Shown here: in pieces, positions 27,146 to 35,188 of the stretch | Numbering within the stretch: the first letter of the stretch is position 1 | Layout of the letters: each line of letters begins with the position of its first letter | Source of the DNA: Stenotrophomonas sp. SAM-B | Lineage (GTDB): Bacteria; Pseudomonadota; Gammaproteobacteria; Xanthomonadales; Xanthomonadaceae | Direction of reading: 5' to 3' | Length of the DNA: 64,000 nucleotides | NCBI RefSeq assembly: GCF_013387485.1 | Contig: NZ_JABBXB010000010.1 | Location: 1-64,000 of the forward strand | Notes under the pieces: generated by a model | Database searches by the model: none | What the model was told of the DNA's origin: nothing | The model's input: the letters and a program-made list of their open reading frames with translations, nothing else | Translations under genes and position numbers: made by a program

Positions 27146-28069
27146 TTACGGCCACTGCATTTCGCCCTTGGCTACTTTCGCGCTCAGTTCCAATGAACTC
27201 TCGCCAGCCAGGTTTGGATAGCGCTTTTTCATTGCGGCGATCAGTGCGTTGGCGTCGTTGCTGCGTGCGGTTTCTTCGTCGAAGGCGCGGATGTAGTCGG
27301 CGGTGAAATCCACTGCGCTGATGTCGAGGGGGGCACCTGCTGCGTAATGGCCGGGGATGACGCGGGTGGGGTTCAGGGCCTTGATGGTGGCGAGGGTCTG
27401 CAGCCAGTGCGCGTGTGATTGCGCGCTCTGGGTGTCGGCCATCCAGACGTGTTCGCCGGCGACGACCGGGATGCCGCCTAGGACGGTGTGGAGGGTGGGG
27501 ATCCACAGGACGGTGCGGTCCGGGGTGGGGCCGGTGAGGCCGATGATCTTGATCGGTTGGCCTTCGAGGGTGAGGGTGTCGCCGTCGAGGGGCCGGGGGA
27601 TGACGATGCGGGTCGGTTTGCCTGCGCCCATCTGCGGGCCCCAGTACGCGAGTTTGGCGGCCTGGGTGGCGTTGATATGGGCGACTGTCGCGGGGGTGGC
27701 GAGGATGCGGGCGCCGGGGAAGGCGTCCTGCAGGGTGGCCAGGCCGAAGTAGTAGTCGGGGTCGCCGTGGCTGATGTAGATCGTGGTCAGCCGTTTGCCG
27801 GAATCACGGATGCGCTGGACGAGTTGCGCGGCATCGGTGGCGGCGAACTGTGCGTCGACGAGGATGGCGTCGTGGCGGCCGGTGATCAGGGTCGACGAGA
27901 CGGCGAACAGGGCGTCGTCGCCGGGGTGGTAGGGCTGCACCGCGAGGGGAGCGGCCTGCGCCGGGGCGATCGCGGCCGGGCGGGCGTGGCTGCTGGCGGG
28001 CGCGAGGGCGGTGAGGCCGGTGATCAGGGCCAGGCTGAGGGCGAGAGGGGCGCGGGAGAGCATGGACAT
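27146..28069 (-). CDS. Exported MBL-fold protein with altered metal-binding motif
   Basis: A 307-residue protein with a Sec signal (LALSLALITGLTALAPASSHA). It has the metallo-beta-lactamase fold order, with AILVDAQF, ISHGDPDYYFG, a later GEHVWMAD and VIPGHY. The usual HxHxDH is replaced by HGDPDY, so the second and third residues of the site are Asp and Tyr instead of His. Later His residues are kept. It may bind metal differently or have a non-hydrolytic role. The ATG at 28069 is used; a second Met is 6 bases downstream. Confidence 0.8.
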   Translation of the reverse strand: MSMLSRAPLALSLALITGLTALAPASSHARPAAIAPAQAAPLAVQPYHPGDDALFAVSSTLITGRHDAILVDAQFAATDAAQLVQRIRDSGKRLTTIYISHGDPDYYFGLATLQDAFPGARILATPATVAHINATQAAKLAYWGPQMGAGKPTRIVIPRPLDGDTLTLEGQPIKIIGLTGPTPDRTVLWIPTLHTVLGGIPVVAGEHVWMADTQSAQSHAHWLQTLATIKALNPTRVIPGHYAAGAPLDISAVDFTADYIRAFDEETARSNDANALIAAMKKRYPNLAGESSLELSAKVAKGEMQWP

Positions 28070-28120
28070 GCGGTGGGTTCCATCCAGGGCCCCGGCGGGG
28101 ATCGCCGGGGCGGGCAGGGC

Positions 28121-28759
28121 TCAGTACGCGACGGTGGCGATCTGGCGGAGGTACTGCGGGGTCTCGATCTCGCTGACGAAGGCGTCGGCGTAGTCGGCGT
28201 AGCTGATCCGGCTGTGGCCGTCATCGCCGACCAGGAAGTTCCTGGCCTGGGTGCGGAAGCCGCCGCGCTGCGGGCCCGGGCCGATTTCGGCGGCGGGGGA
28301 GTAGAAGGTCCAGTCGAGGTCGTCGACGGCGCGCAGCTGCGTCAGCGTCTCGCGGGCGGCCAGGGCGACCGGCTTGTAGGCGTCCGGGAAGCCCTCGGTG
28401 TCCACCAGCTGCACGCCGGGGGCAACTTCCAGGCTGCCGGCGCCACCGACCATGATGAAGCGGGGCACGCCGGCCTGGCGCGCAGCGGCGACCAGCGCGG
28501 CACTGGTGGTGGTCACCGTGGCGGGGGCATCGCCCGGGCGCGGGCCGAAGGCGCTGGCCAGGACGTCATGGCCGGCGATCACGGCGGCCAGCGCGTCGGT
28601 GTCATCCAGCGCGGCCACGGCCAGCTGGGCGCCGTCCAGTTCAGCCGGGAGGTCGGTCTCGCGGCGCACGATGGCGGTGACCTGATGGCCGCGGGCGAGG
28701 GCCTGGCGGGCGATTTCACGGCCGATGTTGCCGGTCGCACCAACGAGAGCGATTTTCAT
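28121..28759 (-). CDS. NAD(P)-binding oxidoreductase/epimerase-like protein (atypical SDR)
   Basis: A 212-residue Rossmann protein with an N-terminal GATGNIGREIA nucleotide-binding motif. FIMVGGAGSLEVAPG and WTFYSPAAEIGPG fit the NAD(P)H-binding (NmrA-like) group of atypical SDRs, which often act as reductases or redox sensors. The gene is divergent from a LysR regulator at 28857, suggesting control by it. The substrate is unknown. Confidence 0.85.
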   Translation of the reverse strand: MKIALVGATGNIGREIARQALARGHQVTAIVRRETDLPAELDGAQLAVAALDDTDALAAVIAGHDVLASAFGPRPGDAPATVTTTSAALVAAARQAGVPRFIMVGGAGSLEVAPGVQLVDTEGFPDAYKPVALAARETLTQLRAVDDLDWTFYSPAAEIGPGPQRGGFRTQARNFLVGDDGHSRISYADYADAFVSEIETPQYLRQIATVAY

Positions 28760-28856
28760 GGGGGAGGTCCGTTTGAGGAAGGAAGGCCAGCGTATGCCTC
28801 TGGAATCGAACGAAAAACCGCGTATAACGGCCTAATTTGTTGCACGGATCGATCAA

Positions 28857-29759
28857 ATGGACCGGATGACCGCCATGAATGTGTTCATCGAGGTCGCCGA
28901 GCGCGGCAGTCTGACGGCGGCGGCCGAGGCGCTGGAGATGTCGCGGGCGATGGTGACGCGCTATCTGGCCGAGGTGGAGCGCTGGCTGGGCGCGCGGTTG
29001 CTCCACCGGACCACGCGCCGGATCAGCCTGACCGGGCCGGGCGAGGCGGCGCTGCTGCGCTTCCGCCAGATGCTGGCGATCGGCGATGAGCTGCGCGGTG
29101 AGCTGGCCACCGACAACCCCGAGCCGCACGGGCTGCTGCGGGTCACCGCGAGTGTCTCGTTCGGGCAGATCCACCTGGCTGCGGCGGTGGCGGAGTTCGT
29201 CAAACGGCATCCGCTGACGCGGGTGGAACTGCTCCTCGTCGATCGGGTGGTGAACCTGGTCGAAGAGCGCGTGGATATCGCCGTGCGCATCTCGCGCGCG
29301 ATCGATCCGAGCCTGATCGCGCGGCCGTTGGCGCCGTGCCGTTCGGTGCTGTGCGCGGCGCCGGCGTACCTGGCCGAGCGCGGCACGCCGACCACGGCCG
29401 ACGCACTGGCCGCGCACAATTGCCTGACCCATCACTACGTCGGCAAGAGCGTGTGGCATCTGCAGCGCGAGGGACGGAAGATCGCGGTGGCGGTGGGGGG
29501 CAACATCAGCGCCAATGAAGCGTCGCTGCTGCTCGAAGCGGTGCGCGCCGGTGCGGGTATCGCGATGCTGCCCACGTACCAGATCGCCCCGTTGCTGCGC
29601 AGTGGCGAACTGATCGAAGTGCTGCCCGATTACGAGGTTGAAGGGCTGGGCATCCACGCGGTGTATGCGTCTCGCCGGCAGTTGCCGACGATCATGCGCA
29701 GCTTCCTGGATTTCCTGGTGGAGCGGTTCAGCAGTCCACGGTTCCTGGCGTCGCTCTGA
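28857..29759 (+). CDS. LysR family transcriptional regulator
   Basis: A 300-residue LysR protein. The helix-turn-helix (MTAMNVFIEVAERGSLTAAA, about 5-60) precedes the effector-binding domain. It is divergent from the atypical SDR gene with 97 bases between. MDRMTAM offers ATG at 28857 with other Mets close by, so the start is uncertain by a few residues. Confidence 0.9.
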   Translation: MDRMTAMNVFIEVAERGSLTAAAEALEMSRAMVTRYLAEVERWLGARLLHRTTRRISLTGPGEAALLRFRQMLAIGDELRGELATDNPEPHGLLRVTASVSFGQIHLAAAVAEFVKRHPLTRVELLLVDRVVNLVEERVDIAVRISRAIDPSLIARPLAPCRSVLCAAPAYLAERGTPTTADALAAHNCLTHHYVGKSVWHLQREGRKIAVAVGGNISANEASLLLEAVRAGAGIAMLPTYQIAPLLRSGELIEVLPDYEVEGLGIHAVYASRRQLPTIMRSFLDFLVERFSSPRFLASL

Positions 29760-29832
29760 GCGCCGGACGTCAACGGCGCATGAGCTGGAACGTGCAGGGG
29801 CGACCTTACAATGGCCTCCCCACGTCGTTGAA

Positions 29833-30495
29833 GTGAGTGTCGTCTTGTCCTATCCGTATCCGTTGGTGGTGTTCGATCTGGATGGCACGCTGGTGGACAG
29901 CGCTGCCGATATCGCCGAAGCGCTCAACCGCACGCTGCAGGACTGGCAGTTGCCGCGCGTGCCGGAGGCGACGGTGTTGACGTGGATCGGGGATGGCGTG
30001 CGACGGCTGGTCGAGCAGGCGTTTACCGCAGCCGGCAGTGATATCGATCTGGATAAGGTGATGCCGGGTTTCATGCGGCACTACGAAGCGTGCCTGTTGC
30101 GCAGCCCGCGTCTGTTCGATGGTGTGAGCGAAACGTTGGGCGCTTTGCGCGCACGTTCGGTGACGCTGGCGATCTGCACCAACAAGCCGTCCGCGCTGGT
30201 GGCGCCGTTGCTGCAGCACTTCGGTCTGCAGGACGCATTCGCGCTGGTGCTGGGCGGGGATTCCTTGCCGGAGCGCAAGCCTAGTGGTTCGCCATTGCGG
30301 CACATCGCCGCGCAGTTCGGCGTGGCCGTCGAGGCAGCGTTGATGGTGGGCGATTCGATCACGGATTACCGGGCGGCCGTGGATGCCGGCATGCCGGTGG
30401 CGCTGGTGCGTTATGGGTATCCGCGCGGGCTGGATCTGGACACCGTCGAGGCGATTGCCGTGGTGGATGATCTGCGGGAACTGCTGGTGCTGTGA
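29833..30495 (+). CDS. gph: Phosphoglycolate phosphatase (HAD family)
   Basis: A 220-residue HAD phosphatase expected to remove 2-phosphoglycolate formed during DNA repair and oxidative damage. Motif I is VFDLDGTLVDS, motif II CTNKPS, motif III the Lys in ERKPSGSPL, motif IV MVGDSITDYRAA. There is no ATG at the start; GTG 29833 is chosen, with TTG 29845 an alternative. Confidence 0.88.
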   Translation: MSVVLSYPYPLVVFDLDGTLVDSAADIAEALNRTLQDWQLPRVPEATVLTWIGDGVRRLVEQAFTAAGSDIDLDKVMPGFMRHYEACLLRSPRLFDGVSETLGALRARSVTLAICTNKPSALVAPLLQHFGLQDAFALVLGGDSLPERKPSGSPLRHIAAQFGVAVEAALMVGDSITDYRAAVDAGMPVALVRYGYPRGLDLDTVEAIAVVDDLRELLVL

Positions 30496-30504
30496 CGCAT
30501 CAAG

Positions 30505-30559
30505 GCGTGTGCCGACCAACGGTCGGCACCTACCTGGGGACGGCGGCGGTGCCGCCGTC
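30505..30559. repeat. GTAG-headed palindrome followed by a second hairpin
   Basis: Bases 30505-30534 are identical to 10266-10295 (SMAG/REP-like). A GC-rich hairpin (GGACGGCGGC pairing with GCCGCCGTCC) follows at 30538-30559. They lie between gph and the convergent btuB gene; there is no T run, so a role as terminator is doubtful. Confidence 0.75.
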
Positions 30560-30567
30560 CGGATGCC

Positions 30568-32409
30568 TTATTTCGGCTGGTAACGCACGCTCAGGCGGTA
30601 TTCGCGGCCGGGCTGGTTGTACCAGGCAACCGTTTCGTAGTCGCGATCGAACACGTTGCTGACCCGACCCAGCACCGACCAGTCGCGGGTCAGGGCGTAT
30701 TCCAGGCGCAGGTCGAGGGTGCCGTAGCCACCCAGGCGCACGGTGTTGGCCGCGTCGTCGTAGCGCTTGCCGGCGCCGTTGGCGGTGAGGCCGGCGCGGA
30801 AGTCACCGAAGCGGCGATCCACGTCCAGACGCGCGGTGTTCTGTGCGCGGCGGGCCAGCCAGTTGTCGAACTGCGCGCTGCCGTCGGTGCGGTTGCGCGG
30901 GTCGGTGTGGCTGAGCTGTGCGTTGAGGTCGAACCCGGCGACGGTGATCGCGCCGGTCAGTTCGGCACCGCGGATGCGGGCCTTTTCGACCTGCGACATC
31001 ATGAAGGTGGTCGCGTCGTAGGTGATCAGGTCATCGATGCGGGTTTCGTACACGTCCAGGCCCCAGCGCCAGCCGTCGCCCTGCTGGGCGATGCCGACGT
31101 TCGCGCTCTTGGACTTCTCCGGATCCAGGGTCGGCACGCCGCTCCACGGGTCGTAGAGGTCGCTGAAGGTCGGCGCCTTGAACGCGGTGCCGTAGCTGGC
31201 GTTGAGGCGGAACCCGCTGCCCAGCTCCAGGCCCCAGCCGAGGCTGCCGGTGGTGTGGTTGCCGAACTGCTCGTTGTCGTCGTTGCGCACGCTGGCCTGC
31301 AGGTGGTGTGCGCCGAAGCGACCCTGGTACTGCACGAACACGCCGGTGTTGTCGCGGCTGTCGACCAGGTAACCGGCACTGCTGCCGTCCAGGTTGTCCT
31401 GGCTCCAGTCCACGCCGGCGCTCAGCAGCTGGCCCTCGGCGATGCCGATATCGGCCTGCACCGAGGCGCTGTCGCGATGGGTCTGCGCGTTGCCCAGCCA
31501 GGCGTCGCCGTTGAAGTTGTCCGATTCGTTGTCGGCGCGGCCGACATTCACGGTCAGGTTGAAGCGCTCGCTGGGCGTGTAGCGCAGCTTGCCGCCGAGC
31601 ACCTGCTGCAGGGTCTCGGAGTAATTGTAGTAACCGTCGTAATGGTTCTCGCCTTCGGCGCGCAGCGCGGTGCCTTCCAGGCTCAGCGTGTCGGTCAGCG
31701 CATAGCCACCGCGCAGGCTCATCGACAGGTTGCGGTAGCCGTCGCGGTCGGGCTCATCGGCGCCGCACCCGGCGAACGGCGACACCGAGCCGCGGCAGGC
31801 GTTGATGCCATCGGTGTGCTGGTAGGCGATGTCGGTGCCGAGCCAGCCACGCGCGCCACTGCCGCCGAAACCGCCGCTGGCTTCACGCAGGCCATTGCTG
31901 CCCCCACCGAGCTGCAGGTGCGGCGCGAACTGGCCGGCGTTGCGACGGGTGAAGATCTGGATCACGCCACCAATCGCATCGGCGCCGTACAGACTGGACT
32001 GCGGACCCCGCACGATTTCGATGCGCTCGATCTGCGCCAGCGGGAGGTCCTGGATCATAGCCAGGCCGAGGTCGCCGGTGTTGATGCGCACGCCATCGAC
32101 CAGCACCAGGGTGTGGGCCGAATTGGTGCCGCGCAGGAACAGCGAGCTCTGCTTGCCCAGGCCACCGCTGTTGTTGAGGTTGATGCCGGCACGGCCGCGC
32201 AGCAGATCCTGCAGCGACGGCGCCTGGCTGCGCTCGATCTCGGCGCGGTCGATCACCTGTGCCGGCGAGATGCTGTCCTGCAGGGCGATCGGGGTGCGGG
32301 TGGCGGTGACCAGCACCTGGTCCAGTGCGGTGGCTTCGTCCTGTGCGGACGCCAGCAGGGGCAGGGCCGACAGCACGGCCAGGGAAAGAACGCGGGTTTG
32401 CAGCTTCAT
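30568..32409 (-). CDS. btuB: TonB-dependent vitamin B12 receptor
   Basis: A 613-residue outer-membrane receptor. A signal peptide (QTRVLSLAVLSALPLLASA) precedes a TonB box-like segment (ALDQVLVTATRTP), a plug domain (QDLLRGRAGINLNNSGG, LVLVDGVRINTG, GVIQIFTRRN) and a beta-barrel. Identity as the cobalamin receptor rests on family resemblance and on the cobalamin riboswitch in its leader. GGAG lies 7 bases before the ATG. The last residues are RYQPK, without the terminal aromatic usual for barrel assembly. Confidence 0.92.
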   Translation of the reverse strand: MKLQTRVLSLAVLSALPLLASAQDEATALDQVLVTATRTPIALQDSISPAQVIDRAEIERSQAPSLQDLLRGRAGINLNNSGGLGKQSSLFLRGTNSAHTLVLVDGVRINTGDLGLAMIQDLPLAQIERIEIVRGPQSSLYGADAIGGVIQIFTRRNAGQFAPHLQLGGGSNGLREASGGFGGSGARGWLGTDIAYQHTDGINACRGSVSPFAGCGADEPDRDGYRNLSMSLRGGYALTDTLSLEGTALRAEGENHYDGYYNYSETLQQVLGGKLRYTPSERFNLTVNVGRADNESDNFNGDAWLGNAQTHRDSASVQADIGIAEGQLLSAGVDWSQDNLDGSSAGYLVDSRDNTGVFVQYQGRFGAHHLQASVRNDDNEQFGNHTTGSLGWGLELGSGFRLNASYGTAFKAPTFSDLYDPWSGVPTLDPEKSKSANVGIAQQGDGWRWGLDVYETRIDDLITYDATTFMMSQVEKARIRGAELTGAITVAGFDLNAQLSHTDPRNRTDGSAQFDNWLARRAQNTARLDVDRRFGDFRAGLTANGAGKRYDDAANTVRLGGYGTLDLRLEYALTRDWSVLGRVSNVFDRDYETVAWYNQPGREYRLSVRYQPK

Positions 32410-32539
32410 CGATGACTCCATGCACCGCGCACGCCCGCGCGGCAAGGGGTGGGGATGATCGCGCTGCAGGGGATATCGACGGTGGGCGGGCGCGCAGGCG
32501 CCGGCTTGCCGCCGCCATGCCCGCCGCATCGCAACCAGT

Positions 32540-32725
32540 CGTCTTCCAGGCCGGTCTCCGGGCTCGCGGGTCGATGGCGGTGCCATCGTGCCAAGCGCCT
32601 TCCCATGCCGGAGCACAGTGGCGTAGTGCCTGGTGTTTCCACGCTTACCGTTGCGGGGGCAGCGCCGGAGTGGCGGCGTGGCACAGGGCCTGACGCGTCA
32701 CCGGCTTCCCGTTTCAACCTGGCGG
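32540..32725 (-). promoter_or_regulatory. Cobalamin riboswitch in the btuB leader
   Basis: On the minus strand the conserved cobalamin-riboswitch pieces appear in order: GAAACGGGAAGCCGGTG (near 32715-32697), the B12 box GCCACTG (32622-32616) followed by GGGAAGGCG, and AGCCCGGAGACCGGCC (32564-32549). They lie 140-310 bases before btuB. Coenzyme B12 binding should reduce btuB expression. Edges are approximate. Confidence 0.93.
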
Positions 32726-32829
32726 CCTTGCAGCCCCGGGTCACCTGAAAGTGGGCGCAGTCTAAGCCATCGGCCGGGCCGGTGGAGCGCACCGGTTAGA
32801 ATGCGCCTCGCTTTTTCGATGTGATCTCC

Positions 32830-32919
32830 ATGACCCCAACGTGGTTGCAGCACCCCGGCACCGACGCCCGTGACCCGCACTGGCCGACCGCAGCGGGTAG
32901 CAGACGGGGCCTGGCATGA
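32830..32919 (+). CDS. Possible 29-residue reading frame coupled to cobC
   Basis: A short ATG frame starting MTPTWLQHPG whose TGA overlaps the cobC ATG as ATGA. It could be a leader that couples translation, or the leftover N-terminus of a lost upstream cob gene; the start loosely recalls the N-terminus of CobT proteins. It may also be chance. A GATCTCC sequence rather than a good ribosome site precedes it. Confidence 0.35.
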   Translation: MTPTWLQHPGTDARDPHWPTAAGSRRGLA

Positions 32920-33494
32920 TCCTTGACCTGATCCGCCACGCCAGCACCGGCCGCGACGATCACCTGGATGGCCGCACCGATCCGCCGCTGCACGACGGCG
33001 CGACCGAGGCTTTGTGCGCGCGCTATGCCGGGCTGTCCTGGCAGCGTGTGCTGTCCTCGCCACGGCAGCGTGCACGCTCGAGCGCCGAGGCGCTGGCCGC
33101 TCTCCACGCGGTGGACGTGGAGGTCGACGAAGAATGGGAGGAACTCGACTTCGGCGACTGGGATGGCCTTGCACTGGAGGCGCTGCCGATGGACGCGCTG
33201 TCGGCCTTCCATCTGGACCCGCACGCCAATCCGCCGCCGCACGGGGAAAGCTGGGGCCATTTCGAGCGTCGCATCGTGCGCGGCCTGCATCGGTTGCTGG
33301 ATGACCCGGACCCGGTGCCGACCCTGATCGTCAGTCATGGCGGGCCGCTGCGGATGGTGCTGTCGCAGGTGTGCGGTCTGCCGATGGCCATGTGCTGGGC
33401 GCTGCGCATCGATCACGGCACACGCGTACGTCTGCGCGTGGAGCGCGAGGATGATCAGCTGTGGGGCGAACTGCTGGAGCTGCAGCAGGTGTGA
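32916..33494 (+). CDS. cobC: Histidine phosphatase, probable alpha-ribazole phosphatase (CobC-like)
   Basis: A 192-residue phosphoglycerate-mutase-fold phosphatase with the phospho-His in IRHASTG at the N-terminus, the SSPRQRARSSAE stretch, EELDFGDWDG and the second His in IVSHGGPLR. The family includes CobC, which dephosphorylates alpha-ribazole-5'-phosphate in cobalamin assembly. The position next to a B12-controlled btuB supports this, but no other cob gene is in the window. Confidence 0.78.
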   Translation: MILDLIRHASTGRDDHLDGRTDPPLHDGATEALCARYAGLSWQRVLSSPRQRARSSAEALAALHAVDVEVDEEWEELDFGDWDGLALEALPMDALSAFHLDPHANPPPHGESWGHFERRIVRGLHRLLDDPDPVPTLIVSHGGPLRMVLSQVCGLPMAMCWALRIDHGTRVRLRVEREDDQLWGELLELQQV

Positions 33495-33499
33495 AGCAC

Positions 33500-33528
33500 G
33501 CGGGTACCGACGGTGTATCGGTGCCCGC
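33500..33528. terminator. Hairpin between convergent cobC and tfoX-like genes
   Basis: GCGGGTACCGA pairs with TCGGTGCCCGC with one mismatch around a 7-base loop, between the two stop codons. There is no T run on either side, so termination efficiency is doubtful. Confidence 0.45.
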
Positions 33529-33531
33529 GGA

Positions 33532-33903
33532 TCAGCGGTTGTCGTCGTCGACCTCGAACGGCGGTGCTTCGTCGCCGTCATCGTCGCGATGCTCCACCGT
33601 GCGGTCATAGACCGGACCGGAGGCCGGGGGGGCCTTCTTCAGCGGCTGGTCGGCGATGATCGCTTCGTACTCGGCCACCAGCACAGTGCGGCGTGCTTCC
33701 GGCAGTTCCTGCCAGTGGCAGTCCTGCAGCGCGCCTTCCAGCGAGTAGAGCAGGTTCAAGCTGGGCTTGAAGCCGGCGCGGCGCACCTTGACGAAGGCAC
33801 CGACCGCACCGACCGCCACCAGGTCTTCCGGCGTACGCAGACCGACCTGACGCAGCCAGGCTGCGCTCTTCGGGCCGATGTTGCGCAGCTTGACGCCACT
33901 CAT
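33532..33903 (-). CDS. TfoX/Sxy C-terminal domain protein
   Basis: A 123-residue protein with LRNIGPKSAAWLRQVGL and TPEDLVAVGAVGAFVKV, the helix-hairpin-helix-like TfoX C-terminal domain (about 5-80), then an acidic tail ending in DDDNR. The N-terminal TfoX domain is absent. Such single-domain proteins are common; a competence role is not implied. It overlaps the upstream fRmsr gene by 4 bases. Confidence 0.85.
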   Translation of the reverse strand: MSGVKLRNIGPKSAAWLRQVGLRTPEDLVAVGAVGAFVKVRRAGFKPSLNLLYSLEGALQDCHWQELPEARRTVLVAEYEAIIADQPLKKAPPASGPVYDRTVEHRDDDGDEAPPFEVDDDNR

Positions 33904-34382
33904 CCCAGGGCCTCGACGAACACGGCGGCGATCGCTTCCAGACCGGCCTGGTCCTCGGCATCGAAGCGTGCCAGCGAGGGACTGTCCAGATCGAACACGC
34001 CGACCAGGTCACCGTTGTGGACCAGCGGCACGACCAGTTCCGAGCGCGAGGCCGAGTCGCAGGCAATGTGGCCCGGGAACGCGTCGACGTCTTCGATGCG
34101 CTGGGTCACGCGCTGCGAGGCCGCGGCGCCACACACGCCCTTGTCGAGCGGAATGCGGACGCAGGCCGGCAGGCCCTGGAACGGGCCGACGACCAGTTCC
34201 TTGCCGTCGAAGAAGTAGAAGCCCACCCAGTTCAGGTGCGGCAGGGCGTGGTAGACCAGCGCCGACAGGTTGGCCGCATTGGCGATGCGGTCGCGCTCGC
34301 CGTGCACCAGGGCGCGGGCCTGGGCCAGCAGCTGGCCGTACTGTTCCGGCTTGCTGCCGGTGAGCGTGGAAGTATCGAACAT
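33900..34382 (-). CDS. msrC: GAF-domain free methionine-(R)-sulfoxide reductase
   Basis: A 160-residue GAF protein that reduces free R-methionine sulfoxide. The family signature WVGFYF is present, and the three functional cysteines lie in LPACVRI, KGVCGAA and HIACDSAS. DLDSPSLARFD near the end completes the GAF fold. It starts the msrC-tfoX-like two-gene operon (ATGA overlap). Confidence 0.9.
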   Translation of the reverse strand: MFDTSTLTGSKPEQYGQLLAQARALVHGERDRIANAANLSALVYHALPHLNWVGFYFFDGKELVVGPFQGLPACVRIPLDKGVCGAAASQRVTQRIEDVDAFPGHIACDSASRSELVVPLVHNGDLVGVFDLDSPSLARFDAEDQAGLEAIAAVFVEALG

Positions 34383-34501
34383 GGCCGCAGTCTACCAAGC
34401 TGCACGCCCGTCTGCGCCGGGCCCGACGGAACGCAGCGGACCGCGTGGCGGCGCTGCCGGGACGGCGGATAATGGCGCGTTTCCGCTTCCGGTCGCCCCC
34501 C

Positions 34502-35185
34502 ATGTCCCTGCCTGCGCCGCGCCCTGCCGCCCTGTTCGTCACCGGTACCGATACCGGCATCGGCAAGACCTTCAGCAGCTGCGTACTGCTGCATGCCCTG
34601 CGCCGTCACGGCGGCACCGCCGTGGGCATGAAGCCGGTCGCCAGCGGCTGCGAGCGCACGCCCGAGGGCCTGCGCAACGAGGATGCCACCGCCCTGCTGG
34701 CGGCCAGCGTGCCGGCGCCGGCATACGACGACCTCAATCCGTTCGCGCTGGAGCAGCCGTTGGCCCCGGAGATCGCCGCCGCGGAGGCGGGCGTGCAGCT
34801 GTCGCTGGCCCCGATCGAAGCGGCGTTCGCACGCCTGCGCGCCAGCGCCGATACGGTGGTGGTCGAGGGTGTGGGTGGCTGGCTGGCGCCGCTGTCGGCC
34901 ACGCTGGACCAAGGCGACCTGGTGCATGCACTGGAGTTGCCGGTGGTGATGGTGGTCGGCCTGCGCCTGGGCTGCCTCAACCACGCGCGGCTCACCGCCG
35001 ACGCGATCGCGGCCCAGGGCGCGCGCTGCATCGGCTGGATCGCCAACGAGGTGGATCCGACCATGGCACGACGGGATGAGAACGTCGCGCTGCTCACCGC
35101 GCGGCTGTCGATGCCGTGCTGGGGGCGGCTGCCGTATGCGCCGGGCGCGGACCCGGCCAGCCTGGCCGACCGTCTGGTGTTCTGA
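34502..35185 (+). CDS. bioD: ATP-dependent dethiobiotin synthetase
   Basis: A 227-residue enzyme that closes the ureido ring of dethiobiotin from 7,8-diaminopelargonate, CO2 and ATP. The P-loop is GTDTGIGKT near the N-terminus; MKPVASGC and VEGVGGWLAPL are family motifs. ATG 34502 was chosen because the P-loop is then at about residue 14, as in homologues. No other bio gene is adjacent. Confidence 0.93.
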   Translation: MSLPAPRPAALFVTGTDTGIGKTFSSCVLLHALRRHGGTAVGMKPVASGCERTPEGLRNEDATALLAASVPAPAYDDLNPFALEQPLAPEIAAAEAGVQLSLAPIEAAFARLRASADTVVVEGVGGWLAPLSATLDQGDLVHALELPVVMVVGLRLGCLNHARLTADAIAAQGARCIGWIANEVDPTMARRDENVALLTARLSMPCWGRLPYAPGADPASLADRLVF

Positions 35186-35188
35186 GCG

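Noticed and set aside
27488..29089. 533-codon Gly-rich plus-strand frame
   Set aside because: It is the complement of the MBL and SDR genes; the Gly content comes from the G-rich plus strand.
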